This document shows positions 39,463 to 47,766 of a DNA stretch of 64,000 bases, piece after piece; the stretch's first letter is position 1, and each line of letters begins with the position of its first letter. Where the stretch lies: positions 92,612 through 156,611 of the forward strand of contig JACQBA010000001.1 in NCBI GenBank assembly GCA_016194745.1, in the 5' to 3' direction. The position numbers and the translations under genes were made by a program. The notes beneath the pieces were generated by a model, which did no database searches, was not told the DNA's origin, and was given only the letters and a program-made list of their open reading frames with translations. This DNA comes from Elusimicrobiota bacterium. Its GTDB lineage: Bacteria; Elusimicrobiota; Elusimicrobia; UBA1565; JACRDR01.

Positions 39463-41100
39463 GTGGGCCGCGACGCCGTCCGATTGACCGACACCGAGAA
39501 GCGTCTCGTCTGCGGCGACTCTTCGACCGAAGGCTGGCGGGAGGTCCCGTTGAACCAAGCGGAGTACTTCCTCGCGCCGATCCTCCAGAAGCGCGGCTAC
39601 CACAATCCCGTGTTCACGATCACTGAGCGCACGCTGACGGTCGACGCCGGCGACAAGACGCGCGTCCGCAGCCTCCGGGTCGACGGACTGCCGGTCTCCA
39701 TCGACCCCTCTAAGCTCAGGAAGATTCGCGGGCAGACGCTGACGCCCAAGCAGCTAGACCGCACCAAGGCCGCCCTCCTAGACGCCCTCCAGAACCGCGG
39801 ATACGCCTGCCCGACGATCGAACTCAGCGCCGACGGCACGAGCGGAGTGGTGGACGCGTCCGTCATCCCGGGCCCGCTGCATACGATCGAGACCATCCGC
39901 CCCGCGGCGCTGCGCTACGTCGATCCGCGGGTGCTGCGGCGGTACGAAGCGTTCCAGAGGGGTCGACCGTTCGACATGCGGCTGCTGTCGCTCTCCTCCC
40001 AACGGATGGTGGCTGAGGCCCTGTTCTCCAGCGCCTACTACGACGTGAACTGCGACAGCGGCACCCTCAACATCGAGCAGCGGGTCGTCGAAGGCAAGCC
40101 GCGGCTCTACCGCCTCGGGGTGGGCTTCGACAGCGAAGGGTACGCCATAGGCCGGGCGCATTGGCGCAACGCGCGCCTGGATTCAAACGCCAGTTCCCTC
40201 GAGGGAGCCCTGTTCGCATCCTATCGGGAGCAATCAGGTCGGACGGCCATCCGGTATTTCGTTTCGCCCGACTCGCGACTGCACCTGCGGCCGCAGGCCT
40301 CGGCGCGGCGGCGGGACGAGCTCCAATTCGAATCGACCGAGGCCGAGGCGGCGGTGCTTCCCGCGACGAGCTGGGAAAGCCAGAAGGCCCGATTGGATTT
40401 CGCCGGCGGCCCGGCGGTGAGGCACGTGCACACGGCGCGAGGCCTTGGGCCCGCGGACGACACGTTCCTCGCGCTCCGCACATTGACGGACCTCACGGAT
40501 CACTATTTTGAGTACTTCGCAGGCGAGCCGCGGTCGGGGTGGAGGATGACGCTCTCGTCGCTTTCCCGGGTCGCCGACGCCTACTCCGCGCTGACCGTTC
40601 ACCAAGTCTCCTGGCAAGGCGAGATGCTGTGGAATCTCGGAGCGTACGAGCCGCCCCTCCTCGTGCTCGGAAGCCGCGCCTGGGCGGCGTCGACGTTCGC
40701 CAGCGGCTCGGAGCTCGACTTGAAGCGGCTCACGCCCGACATGCGTTTCTTCTTGGGAGGAGACGCGAACCTGCGCGGCGCCGCTCGGGAAGAGCTGCCC
40801 GGAACGGGGTCCGGCTTCCTGAGCGTGGCGTACTCCGGGCTGGAGCTCCGGCTCGTCGACGTCCTGGCCTACGGCCTGCAGCCTCTTCTTTTCGTGGACG
40901 GCGCGATGGGCGGAGTGACGGGCTTCCATCTCGACCCCGACGTCTATTGGTCGCCGGGATTGGGCATGCGCTGGCGCTTCCCCTTCGGCTCCGCGCGCGC
41001 GACGGTCGCTCGGGGAATCGTATGGCACCGAAACACGACGACGATTCCGCTCTACAGGCCGCATTGGCAGTTCTTCTTCGGTCTCGGGCGGGAGTTCTGA
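39463..41100 (+). CDS. tamA: TamA-like Omp85 outer-membrane protein
   Basis: From GTG 39463 the protein has 545 residues: POTRA-like segments (about 1-215, with TRVRSLRVDGLPVSIDPSKLRKIRGQTLT) and a C-terminal 16-strand-type barrel (about 220-545) containing FFLGGDANLRGAAREELPGTGSG, the Omp85 (V)RG(F/Y) region, and a terminal Phe. In-frame codons from 39334 encode a signal peptide (GFWLVAILAPASGAGA) and the start of the first POTRA (CANVRFVG), but no ATG, GTG or TTG precedes them before the stop at 39298. The true start is therefore upstream and non-canonical, or the sequence has an error. It pairs with TamB in assembling outer-membrane proteins. Confidence 0.82.
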   Translation: MGRDAVRLTDTEKRLVCGDSSTEGWREVPLNQAEYFLAPILQKRGYHNPVFTITERTLTVDAGDKTRVRSLRVDGLPVSIDPSKLRKIRGQTLTPKQLDRTKAALLDALQNRGYACPTIELSADGTSGVVDASVIPGPLHTIETIRPAALRYVDPRVLRRYEAFQRGRPFDMRLLSLSSQRMVAEALFSSAYYDVNCDSGTLNIEQRVVEGKPRLYRLGVGFDSEGYAIGRAHWRNARLDSNASSLEGALFASYREQSGRTAIRYFVSPDSRLHLRPQASARRRDELQFESTEAEAAVLPATSWESQKARLDFAGGPAVRHVHTARGLGPADDTFLALRTLTDLTDHYFEYFAGEPRSGWRMTLSSLSRVADAYSALTVHQVSWQGEMLWNLGAYEPPLLVLGSRAWAASTFASGSELDLKRLTPDMRFFLGGDANLRGAAREELPGTGSGFLSVAYSGLELRLVDVLAYGLQPLLFVDGAMGGVTGFHLDPDVYWSPGLGMRWRFPFGSARATVARGIVWHRNTTTIPLYRPHWQFFFGLGREF

Positions 41101-43412
41101 TGAAACGACTCGCGCGCATCATCTTGACCCTCGCGTGCGCGCTGGCGGTCCTCGCCCTTACGCTCTCGGCGACGCTTCTCTGGCGCCCGCAGTGGCTGCT
41201 CACGTCGCGTACCGTGGGCTGGATCGCGAGAGCGGCCGGGCGCGCCTATCATCCGAGCTGGACCCGCCTCGCCTTCGAGATCGATTCCCCCAACTGGAGG
41301 GACAAACGGATCGCCCTCTCGGTGTCCGGTCTTTGCCTCAGAGACGCGGCCCGCAAGTTCGACGGCTGCTTTCGCGAGATCGACGCCGGCGTGACTCTGC
41401 GCCTGCGGGCGTTCGGCGTCTCGGTCACCGAGGTGTCCAGGCTGGCGGTTTCGGCGGACGCTCTGCGGATCGACACGACCCGCCGCAAGCCAAAGCCCGC
41501 AGGAGCCCGGCGCTCGCCGCCGCGGATCCCCCCCCTGCGGGAGTTGGATATCGCGCTTCCTTCCGTGATCGTCGAGACGCCGGGCGGCACGGTGCGCGGC
41601 CGCCTCGAACTCGCACGCCAGCGCGGAGGGCCTCTGACTCTCGAGGCGCGCGCGTCGCGGTGGACGGAGACGGGTCTTCAGGCGGCTCAAGCGTCGGCGG
41701 TGGTCGATTCGAAATCGTTCGATTCCAGGACATTTGAAGCGATCGACGCGCGAGGGACTATCGCGGCAAAAGGAGCGACGGCGGACGCTCGATTAAAGAC
41801 TCATCGGGTCGGGACGGATATCGCGATGAACGTATCGGTCCGCGCGCGGCGCGGGCCCTACGCGGCCACGCTGAACGCGCGCGGCGTCCGTACTCCGCGC
41901 CACGTGGGGTTCGAAGGCTCCCTAGCCGCCGAGTCGTCCACCGGCCCGGTGCGGAACCTGACGCTTTCCTCCTTTACGCTTGAGGCGGATGGAGCCTTCC
42001 CGGGATCGATGCCCACGAAGCTCCGAATGCGTTCGCCGTTCAAGGTCGAACTTTCCGAAGCGCTCGTTCGCTCCGCGCGACACAGGGGGCGCGCCGGCGC
42101 GCTTCCCGTTCCGCTTTCGCTTTCCGGGCAGCTCGCGTTCGACGCCTCGGGCGGCGGAGGATCGCCCCGAGAGTTCGACGCGCTCCTGACCCTCGCCCTC
42201 TCTCCGTACAGAGATTGGTACGAATTGGGCGGCGGCGTTCGGCTCCGGCTGCGGGGAAACGCGGGCGAGTTCGCCAAGACCACGTTGGAGCATGACGTGT
42301 CCCTTGCGTTGTCGGTCCCGCGATTCGAGAGGGCGGTGGCGGCGCTTCGCGACACCGCGCTGGCGATTCCCGCGCCCTTCAATGAGCTCACGGGACCCGT
42401 TCGGGCGTCCCTTTCGACTAGCGGGGATCCTCGCGCGAAACATCAATCCGTTTCCTATCGCGTGTCCACCGATCTTCGCGGCGAGCGCCAGCGGCTCAAG
42501 GCCTCCTTGGCGGGCCGAATCCTTGCCCGGGGAGCGTTCACGCCGAGCCGCGCCGTCGAGATCGCGGCCGACGCGCGCCTGGAAGACGTCGCGCTCTCCC
42601 TCCCTCGCCTGACCGTTACGCGCATGCCACCCTACAGAGCGGATCCTCGCATCCGCCGCGGGCGCGCGAAAGCGGCCTCTCCGGAGCGAGCGAGTCCTGC
42701 CAAGGACCCACGCCGCCTTTCCGCGCGCCTTCGAGTCTCGACCGATATGCCGCTGCGCCTTCTGACCGATCTCGCGGACGCTCCCGTCCCAATTCGGGCG
42801 GACCTGCAGGTGCGCTATCCCGACGCCTCGGCCGCCGGCGAAATCGAGGTGCTGCCCTTCCCGTTCCAGGTATTCAGGCGCACCGCCACCCTGGAGCGGC
42901 TCAAGCTGATACCCCTGCCGACCGGAAAATTCGGCGTCGACGGACTTATCCTCTATAGGACGCCGGAAGCGCTGATTCGCATCATGCTGCTCGGTACCTC
43001 GGCGAAGACGCGGGTCGAATTCGAAAGCGATCCGCCCATGGAGAAGGAGGAGATCGTCGCGCTGCTCCTCTACGGCAAGCCGCCGGGCAGCCTCGATGAC
43101 GAAGAAGCGTCCACCGTGGCTAACGCGCAAACGGCCGTCTCGAACAAGGCCTTCGGCCTCGCCTCGCTCTACCTCTTCGCGTCGACCCCGATCGAGTATA
43201 TCGGCTACAACCCAACCACGCGGGCCTATACGCTTCGGTTCCGGCTTCCCGGTGGAGAGGCACTCTCCCTCAATTCCGATTTCGACCAAACTCGCCAGAT
43301 CCAGCTCCGCAAGCGTCTGAGCGCGCATTTTGCTGTGCAAGCGGAGGCGAGCACCACGCAGGACGCGCGCAATGACGTCGCTACGTTCCTCGAGTGGTTC
43401 CAGCGCTATTGA
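41100..43412 (+). CDS. tamB: TamB-like translocation and assembly module protein (DUF490)
   Basis: ATG 41100 overlaps the tamA stop (TGATG). The 770-residue protein has an N-terminal membrane anchor (about 5-25), a long periplasmic beta-rich AsmA/TamB-like body, and the C-terminal DUF490 region (about 610-770) with PFQVFRRTATLERL, VEFESDPPMEKEEIVALLLYGKPPG and a final aromatic residue (FQRY). TamB bridges inner and outer membranes and works with TamA. It is shorter than E. coli TamB (about 1259 residues), which is common outside Proteobacteria. No terminator is seen before the next promoter. Confidence 0.87.
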   Translation: MKRLARIILTLACALAVLALTLSATLLWRPQWLLTSRTVGWIARAAGRAYHPSWTRLAFEIDSPNWRDKRIALSVSGLCLRDAARKFDGCFREIDAGVTLRLRAFGVSVTEVSRLAVSADALRIDTTRRKPKPAGARRSPPRIPPLRELDIALPSVIVETPGGTVRGRLELARQRGGPLTLEARASRWTETGLQAAQASAVVDSKSFDSRTFEAIDARGTIAAKGATADARLKTHRVGTDIAMNVSVRARRGPYAATLNARGVRTPRHVGFEGSLAAESSTGPVRNLTLSSFTLEADGAFPGSMPTKLRMRSPFKVELSEALVRSARHRGRAGALPVPLSLSGQLAFDASGGGGSPREFDALLTLALSPYRDWYELGGGVRLRLRGNAGEFAKTTLEHDVSLALSVPRFERAVAALRDTALAIPAPFNELTGPVRASLSTSGDPRAKHQSVSYRVSTDLRGERQRLKASLAGRILARGAFTPSRAVEIAADARLEDVALSLPRLTVTRMPPYRADPRIRRGRAKAASPERASPAKDPRRLSARLRVSTDMPLRLLTDLADAPVPIRADLQVRYPDASAAGEIEVLPFPFQVFRRTATLERLKLIPLPTGKFGVDGLILYRTPEALIRIMLLGTSAKTRVEFESDPPMEKEEIVALLLYGKPPGSLDDEEASTVANAQTAVSNKAFGLASLYLFASTPIEYIGYNPTTRAYTLRFRLPGGEALSLNSDFDQTRQIQLRKRLSAHFAVQAEASTTQDARNDVATFLEWFQRY

Positions 43413-43436
43413 ATCCACAGCGCGTCAACAATAGGT

Positions 43437-43479
43437 TTACCCTCCCGCCATGGTTCGAGCGTGGAGGCCGGGATATCCT
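43437..43479 (+). promoter_or_regulatory. TTAC-CCATGG type promoter; predicts leaderless mRNA
   Basis: TTACC (43437), 6 nt, CCATGG (43448), 20 nt, TATCCT (43474). The GTG start at 43486 is exactly 6 nt after the -10. Confidence 0.75.
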
Positions 43480-43485
43480 GGTCTG

Positions 43486-44181
43486 GTGAACCCAAGAATC
43501 CTTGCCGCCTGCAGCGTGTTGCTGATATCGCGAGCCGAGGCCGCGAATCTCCCTCCAACCGAGGTTTCCTTAAGAGACAACACGACGGGATACGTCGGCG
43601 TCCAGTTCCTGGACGACGAGGCGCGGGCCCCCGGCGCGGATACGCGATTTCGATACCGGCGGTCGGACGACCGCACGCCCTACATCAAGATCAGGGAGTG
43701 GTTCCTGCCAGAGTCCGGCATCGACCCGCTGCACGCGAAGTTCGAAGAGCTTTTCGGAGAGCCGTATCCGACACCGGAGTTCAAGCAATTCCTTCCGGAC
43801 AGTCCGTTCGCGGAGATCCGAAAGCTGAACGACGCCTTCGAGTTCAAAGCCCTTTCCGGCGCGAGCAGCGATGTGCGGTCCGACGGAGTCGCCGTCTCGG
43901 TCTCCGTCCGCCTCCCCGAATCCCGAGAGAAGGAGCTCGACGTTTACATCAACGAGGACAGGATCCTTCTGTCTCTTGTGCCGGAGGCGGAACCCGGCCC
44001 GTGGCATTTGTCCAAGAGACGCGAAGTGGCGCTCCCTATCCCGCCTAGAGCCGACGTCAGAACGGCTTCCGTCGATCGCAGGGGTGACGTCGTACGCATC
44101 AGTTTTCACGAAAGACGGACGCGGCCCCCTCGCACTTTCATCGGAGGCCGCTCGCGATACGACGACGGGACGTACAGGTAG
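43486..44181 (+). CDS. Exported Hsp20/alpha-crystallin-like protein
   Basis: From GTG 43486 the 231-residue protein has a signal peptide (NPRILAACSVLLISRAEAA). An N-terminal region follows (about 25-130) with DNTTGYVGVQFLDDEA, then a C-terminal Hsp20-like beta-sandwich (about 130-215): DGVAVSVSVRLPESREKELDVYINEDRILLSL, RREVALPIPPRADV and GDVVRISF. An ATG at 43450 lies inside the promoter and is rejected as the start. Small heat-shock proteins are normally cytosolic, so an exported one would be a periplasmic holdase. The -10 placement predicts a leaderless transcript. Confidence 0.68.
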   Translation: MNPRILAACSVLLISRAEAANLPPTEVSLRDNTTGYVGVQFLDDEARAPGADTRFRYRRSDDRTPYIKIREWFLPESGIDPLHAKFEELFGEPYPTPEFKQFLPDSPFAEIRKLNDAFEFKALSGASSDVRSDGVAVSVSVRLPESREKELDVYINEDRILLSLVPEAEPGPWHLSKRREVALPIPPRADVRTASVDRRGDVVRISFHERRTRPPRTFIGGRSRYDDGTYR

Positions 44182-44210
44182 TGGAACGCCATGGCGCGAC
44201 TACGAAGGGT

Positions 44211-44253
44211 TTACAAGGCGTCCATGGGTCGCCCGATGAGTCTTTGCCATGAT
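44211..44253 (+). promoter_or_regulatory. TTAC-CCATGG type promoter of YtxH gene
   Basis: TTACA (44211), 6 nt, CCATGG (44222), 20 nt, CATGAT (44248). The -10 is the same CATGAT as in the promoter at 44735. Confidence 0.7.
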
Positions 44254-44345
44254 GTCGGGCGGCCTGCCTCCTCACCGAGGCAAGACGTGGCGGAAACGCA
44301 CTCTGACCCCAAGGGGTAATCGAGAGACTCAAGCGGAGGATGATC

Positions 44346-44636
44346 ATGGAGCGTAAAATCGAGAATGAGTCGTCAGGCACCGGGTATTTGCTGATTGGCC
44401 TCGTGGCCGGCGCGGTATTGGGACTTCTGTTCGCCCCCAAGGAAGGCAGCGAGACGCGCGAGGACGTCGCGGAGTTCGGCCGCCGCAGCCGCGATCAGGC
44501 GCGGCGCATCATCTCCGGCATCTCCGATAAGATTCCGGGCCGGACGAAAGTGGCCGCGGCATTTGGCGCCGCGAAGGAGGCGTCGCGCGACACGATGGAG
44601 CAGGTCCGCGAACGAGCCGAAGAGGTCGTCCGCTAA
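44346..44636 (+). CDS. YtxH-domain stress protein
   Basis: The 96-residue protein has one membrane helix (about 12-30, GYLLIGLVAGAVLGLLFAPKEGSETRED), the exact YtxH signature in which the helix ends in LFAPKxGxxTR. An amphipathic helical tail rich in Arg and Glu follows. GGAGG seven bases upstream favours ATG 44346 over the ATG at 44340. YtxH proteins are general-stress proteins in many bacteria. A strong terminator follows. Confidence 0.88.
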   Translation: MERKIENESSGTGYLLIGLVAGAVLGLLFAPKEGSETREDVAEFGRRSRDQARRIISGISDKIPGRTKVAAAFGAAKEASRDTMEQVRERAEEVVR

Positions 44637-44657
44637 TTAGGCCGCGACGCCATTGAA

Positions 44658-44683
44658 GGGCCCCCGGCGACGGGGGCCCTTTG
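44658..44683 (+). terminator. Rho-independent-like terminator after YtxH gene
   Basis: A 9-bp stem GGGCCCCCG/CGGGGGCCC closed by a GCGA tetraloop is followed by TTTGCATT. Confidence 0.85.
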
Positions 44684-44734
44684 CATTCCGCATGGGGCGG
44701 CGCCCCGCGCAACCATCTTTTGTTCGAATAGGAT

Positions 44735-44777
44735 TCACGTCCTCACCATGGGCATGCCCCGCCCGTTGTGTCATGAT
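44735..44777 (+). promoter_or_regulatory. CCATGG-type promoter of BON-domain gene
   Basis: TCACG (44735), 6 nt, CCATGG (44746), 20 nt, CATGAT (44772). The gene starts 68 nt after the -10. Confidence 0.7.
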
Positions 44778-44844
44778 GGATGCAAGATGCATGGCCGGTA
44801 CGAACGGCCCGGACGGATCTCAACCAATACAAAAGGAGGCTCAC

Positions 44845-45360
44845 ATGAAGACTAAGACGCTCGGTTACGTGCTCGGAGCTCTCGCGCTGGGTTCGGTCGC
44901 GTTTGCCTATAACGCCGCGGCGCAGGACCAGACGGGGACGAGCCCTACCGGAACGAGCAGCACCGACCGGCAGCCCGCGACGATGCCGGAGCAGACGACC
45001 CCGGTTCCGGGCGAGATGCAGCCCACGGGCAACCGGCAGAATTCCGGAGAACGGATCGGCACCCAAGACACGCTCGACGGAACCGTCGAAAACGGCCGCT
45101 CGGTGTCCAACACGAACCGCGTCGGCACCGCCGCGGGCATGTCCGACCGGCAGCTCCGCAGGACGGTCCGCAGGGCGATCCTGGACGACAAGGCGCTGTC
45201 CAGCGACGCGCACAACGTGAAGGTGGCGACCAAGAACGGCAGAGTCACCCTTAAGGGAACCGTCATCACCGAAGAGGAGCGCAGCAACATCGGCGCCAAG
45301 GCCATGGCGATCGCGGGCGACGGCAACGTCACCAACGACATCACCGTCAAGGTGCAGTAG
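44845..45360 (+). CDS. Exported BON-domain (OsmY-like) protein
   Basis: The 171-residue protein has a signal peptide (about 1-27, ending AYNAAAQD), a Thr/Ser/Pro-rich low-complexity linker (about 28-95), and one BON domain (about 98-171: SDRQLRRTVRRAILDDKALSSDAHNV, GRVTLKGTVITEEERSNIGAKAMAI, ITVKVQ). OsmY-type BON proteins act in the periplasm under osmotic or envelope stress. AAAGGAGG precedes ATG 44845. It is monocistronic between a promoter of the shared type and a clear terminator. Confidence 0.88.
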   Translation: MKTKTLGYVLGALALGSVAFAYNAAAQDQTGTSPTGTSSTDRQPATMPEQTTPVPGEMQPTGNRQNSGERIGTQDTLDGTVENGRSVSNTNRVGTAAGMSDRQLRRTVRRAILDDKALSSDAHNVKVATKNGRVTLKGTVITEEERSNIGAKAMAIAGDGNVTNDITVKVQ

Positions 45361-45385
45361 CTTCGCTTAGGAGCAGTCAACTCCC

Positions 45386-45419
45386 GTTGGGCGGATCGCG
45401 AGATCCGCCCAACTCTATT
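45386..45419 (+). terminator. Rho-independent terminator after BON-domain gene
   Basis: A 12-bp stem GTTGGGCGGATC/GATCCGCCCAAC with a GCGA tetraloop is followed by TCTATTT. Confidence 0.9.
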
Positions 45420-45424
45420 TACGC

Positions 45425-45459
45425 TCAATAGAAAGGGCCGCCCTGCGGCAGGGCGGCCC
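45425..45459 (-). terminator. Rho-independent terminator after sod
   Basis: On the minus strand an 11-bp stem GGGCCGCCCTG/CAGGGCGGCCC with a 3-nt loop is followed by TTTCTATT, 20 nt downstream of the sod stop. Confidence 0.88.
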
Positions 45460-45478
45460 CGAACCGTCAGACCCGTGT

Positions 45479-46111
45479 TCAGCGCGACGAATGCGCGGAC
45501 TCCTTCTCCGACAGCTTCATCGCGACTTTCAGGTTGAGCTCTATGCGCGGCCAATCCACGTTGCGGAAGAACGCGTCGATGTACTCCGCGCGCCCGCTGG
45601 CGCCGTGGTCGATCATATACGCGTGCTCCCAGACGTCCATCACTAGGATCGGCACGAAGCCGGCCGGATGCCCCTCCTCATGCAGCGTGATCCAGTAATT
45701 CGCGAGAATCCGGCTGTGTGGATCGTAGTATAGGATCACCCACCCTACGCCGCGCATCTTGCCGACCGCCTGGAACTCCTCCTTCCACGCGGAGAACCCG
45801 CCGAAGACCTTCTTGAACATCTTGGTCAGCTCCGCAAAATCGCCGAGCGGAGCCTGTCCGGCCTTGAGCACGGAGAAGTAGTGCTCGTGAAGCACGATCC
45901 CGTTGACCTCGAAGCCCAACCTTCTCTTTAGTTCGGCGAACTCCGGGCCGAAGTCCCTCTTGGACGACAGCCCGGCGATTTTCTCGATGAGCAAGTTCGC
46001 GTTCTTGACGTATCCCTCGTAAAGAGCCCAGTGCTGCGCGGTCTGCTCCTCGCTGAAGCCTTCGAGCGCCTTCGGGCGCAACTCATGACGCACTTGGTAT
46101 TTGCCGTTCAT
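45479..46111 (-). CDS. sodB: Fe/Mn superoxide dismutase
   Basis: The 210-residue protein carries the SOD metal ligands: H27 in QHWALYEGYV, the second His in NGIVLHEHYFSVL, and D and H in the signature DVWEHAYMID (about 158-167). KMRGVGWVILYYDP matches the conserved substrate-funnel region. It dismutates superoxide; metal preference cannot be told from sequence. GAGGTG upstream of ATG 46111 supports this start, but the frame stays open to an ATG at 46291, only 9 nt after the -10. A 60-residue basic N-terminal extension or an upstream peptide is therefore possible. Confidence 0.88.
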   Translation of the reverse strand: MNGKYQVRHELRPKALEGFSEEQTAQHWALYEGYVKNANLLIEKIAGLSSKRDFGPEFAELKRRLGFEVNGIVLHEHYFSVLKAGQAPLGDFAELTKMFKKVFGGFSAWKEEFQAVGKMRGVGWVILYYDPHSRILANYWITLHEEGHPAGFVPILVMDVWEHAYMIDHGASGRAEYIDAFFRNVDWPRIELNLKVAMKLSEKESAHSSR

Positions 46112-46300
46112 TGGCACCTCACTTGCCTCATTGGAGTTGATGCGGTCCGGCTCCGTAGGATCCTCCAGCCTTCCGGCCGCGGGACAAGACCGCCCTTCCT
46201 CCAGCCGCTCGAACAGCCGGATGCCGCGCCGGTCGCTGCGGTTGCCGGTCTTGCCTTTGAGCCATCGCTCCCACGTCAATCGACTCCGCATGACTCTTTT

Positions 46301-46343
46301 AGTGTAGCTTCCGGCATCCGGGTCCTCAATCGTGGAAATGTAA
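46301..46343 (-). promoter_or_regulatory. TTAC-type promoter of sod
   Basis: On the minus strand: TTACA (46343-46339), 6 nt, CGATTG (46332-46327), 20 nt, TACACT (46306-46301). Confidence 0.7.
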
Positions 46344-46406
46344 TTTAATTATGGGCGTGCCTGCGGCGGGCTTCAGCCGTACGGCGACACAATCGCAAAC
46401 AAACAT

Positions 46407-46449
46407 TTACCCGCCCTCCATGGGCCCCTCAGGCTCCATCTGCTACGTT
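46407..46449 (+). promoter_or_regulatory. TTAC-CCATGG type promoter of OMP gene
   Basis: TTACC (46407), 6 nt, CCATGG (46418), 20 nt, TACGTT (46444). Confidence 0.7.
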
Positions 46450-46474
46450 GTCGTTAGGAAATGGAGATTCACCC

Positions 46475-47062
46475 ATGAGCGGCTTCTTTGAGACGGGACG
46501 CCTTCGGATTCGTTTCACCTCCCTGTTGGCCGCCGCCCTTGCGATCCTAATCGTCGATCCCCTCTTTGCCGACAGCGGCCTCTCGACATCTCGCGGCGGC
46601 GCCACGCTTGGCGGCCGAGGCATGTACTTCCGCGCGAAGGACGCCGATACGGGCACATGGTCGGGCGGCGCGCAATTGCGCTTTCACCTTAGCCGAGTCC
46701 TGGGGCTAGAAGGCTCGATCGATTATCGCCAAAGCCGGTTCGCCGGCACCATGGTCGACGTTTATCCCGTCCAGGCGTCGATCTTGGTGTATCTCCTTCC
46801 TGATCTGCCGCTGACACCCTATCTGTTGGGAGGCGGCGGCTGGTATTACACCCAGCTGAGGGGGCACGACGCCCAACACCGCTTCGGACCGCACGCGGGC
46901 GCCGGACTGGAGCTGTTCCTGAACAACCATTGGTCCATCGACGGCAGCTACCGGTACGTGTGGCTGTCGGACATTCATTCCCAAAACTCGTCGCACCCGC
47001 TGGGCACGAATCTTCGGGACAGCGGTCACATGGTGACCGCCGCGTTGAATTGGCGATTTTAA
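46475..47062 (+). CDS. Small outer-membrane beta-barrel (OmpW/OmpA-like)
   Basis: The 195-residue protein has a signal peptide (about 1-32, ending PLFADSG) and an eight-strand-type barrel: WSGGAQLRFHLSRVLGLEGSIDYRQS, YPVQASILVYL, LTPYLLGGGGWYYTQL, FGPHAGAGLELFL, WSIDGSYRYVWL, and a final VTAALNWRF with C-terminal Phe. It resembles opacity/OmpW-type proteins. GGAG precedes ATG 46475. It is monocistronic, between a shared-type promoter and a strong terminator, as typical for an abundant envelope protein. Confidence 0.8.
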   Translation: MSGFFETGRLRIRFTSLLAAALAILIVDPLFADSGLSTSRGGATLGGRGMYFRAKDADTGTWSGGAQLRFHLSRVLGLEGSIDYRQSRFAGTMVDVYPVQASILVYLLPDLPLTPYLLGGGGWYYTQLRGHDAQHRFGPHAGAGLELFLNNHWSIDGSYRYVWLSDIHSQNSSHPLGTNLRDSGHMVTAALNWRF

Positions 47063-47110
47063 CAAGGCCGGCCCGCCGACATAGCCCACCACCGTCACTA
47101 TCACCGGCAC

Positions 47111-47145
47111 GGGGGGCGCGCGCAAGCGCGCCCCCCGCTTAGTTC
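47111..47145 (+). terminator. Rho-independent-like terminator
   Basis: An 11-bp stem GGGGGGCGCGC/GCGCGCCCCCC with a GCAA tetraloop is followed by GCTTAGTTCTT. Confidence 0.8.
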
Positions 47146-47175
47146 TTCTCGGTCAGAGAGGCAACATGTACGGAC

Positions 47176-47766
47176 TTACGGAGCGCCGCGCGCGCGCGAT
47201 TCACTGAGAACCGCCTCGTCTATGGCTCGGCGCGTTTCCATCAACCGTTTCCGAACAGCCCCTACTTCAGGCGCTTTCGCCACGGCTCGCTCGATCGCCA
47301 GCCCGGCCTCCGCCAAGCGCTTTTGGCGAAGCAGGATGTTCGCCAGCGTGTCCAACACGTAAGGCTGGAGAGAACCCTCCTGCTCGAGGGCCGTCCTCGC
47401 CAAGACCTCCGCCTCGCCGAGCCGCTCATTGCGCGCCAGGTAGACCAAGGCCAGGTTATTGCACGCGGCCGCCTGACGCGGCTTGGCCGCGAGTACGCGC
47501 TCGAAGTATGCCTGCGCATCCTTCAAGTCCCCGCGGTCCAGCGCCGCGTTGCCGAGGCCGACGAGAGCGCCAATATTGGAAGCGTCGCGCTTTAGCGCCG
47601 CGCGGAATTGGTCCGCCGATTCTTCTCTTCGCCCCTCTTCCTCGTACGTCTGTCCCAGGCGCACGTGCTCCTCGGCGCCGAGCGGATCCCTGTAGCGGAC
47701 GACTCTCGGGAGTCCCACGCAGGCCGAAAGCGCCGCCGCCGCGAGCACAACCCCCCACGTCCTCAC
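47176..47766 (-). CDS. TPR lipoprotein (PA2778 partner)
   Basis: The GTG at 47766 overlaps the upstream stop (GTGA), giving 196 residues with a lipoprotein signal (VLAAAALSAC). Four or so TPR units (about 33-170) follow: EEHVRLGQTYEEEGR, GALVGLGNAALDRGDL, ACNNLALVYLARNER and VLDTLANILLRQKR. It lies directly after the C39-like peptidase gene. Related PA2778-family proteins carry peptidase and TPR parts on one chain, so this gene probably supplies the TPR half. It should work in the periplasm at a membrane. Confidence 0.8.
   Translation of the reverse strand: MRTWGVVLAAAALSACVGLPRVVRYRDPLGAEEHVRLGQTYEEEGRREESADQFRAALKRDASNIGALVGLGNAALDRGDLKDAQAYFERVLAAKPRQAAACNNLALVYLARNERLGEAEVLARTALEQEGSLQPYVLDTLANILLRQKRLAEAGLAIERAVAKAPEVGAVRKRLMETRRAIDEAVLSESRARGAP

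Noticed and set aside
40539..41099. An N-terminal extension of the TamB-like protein
   Set aside because: The extension overlaps the TamA-like barrel in another frame and is Arg-rich shadow sequence. ATG 41100 directly overlaps the tamA stop and precedes a good membrane anchor.
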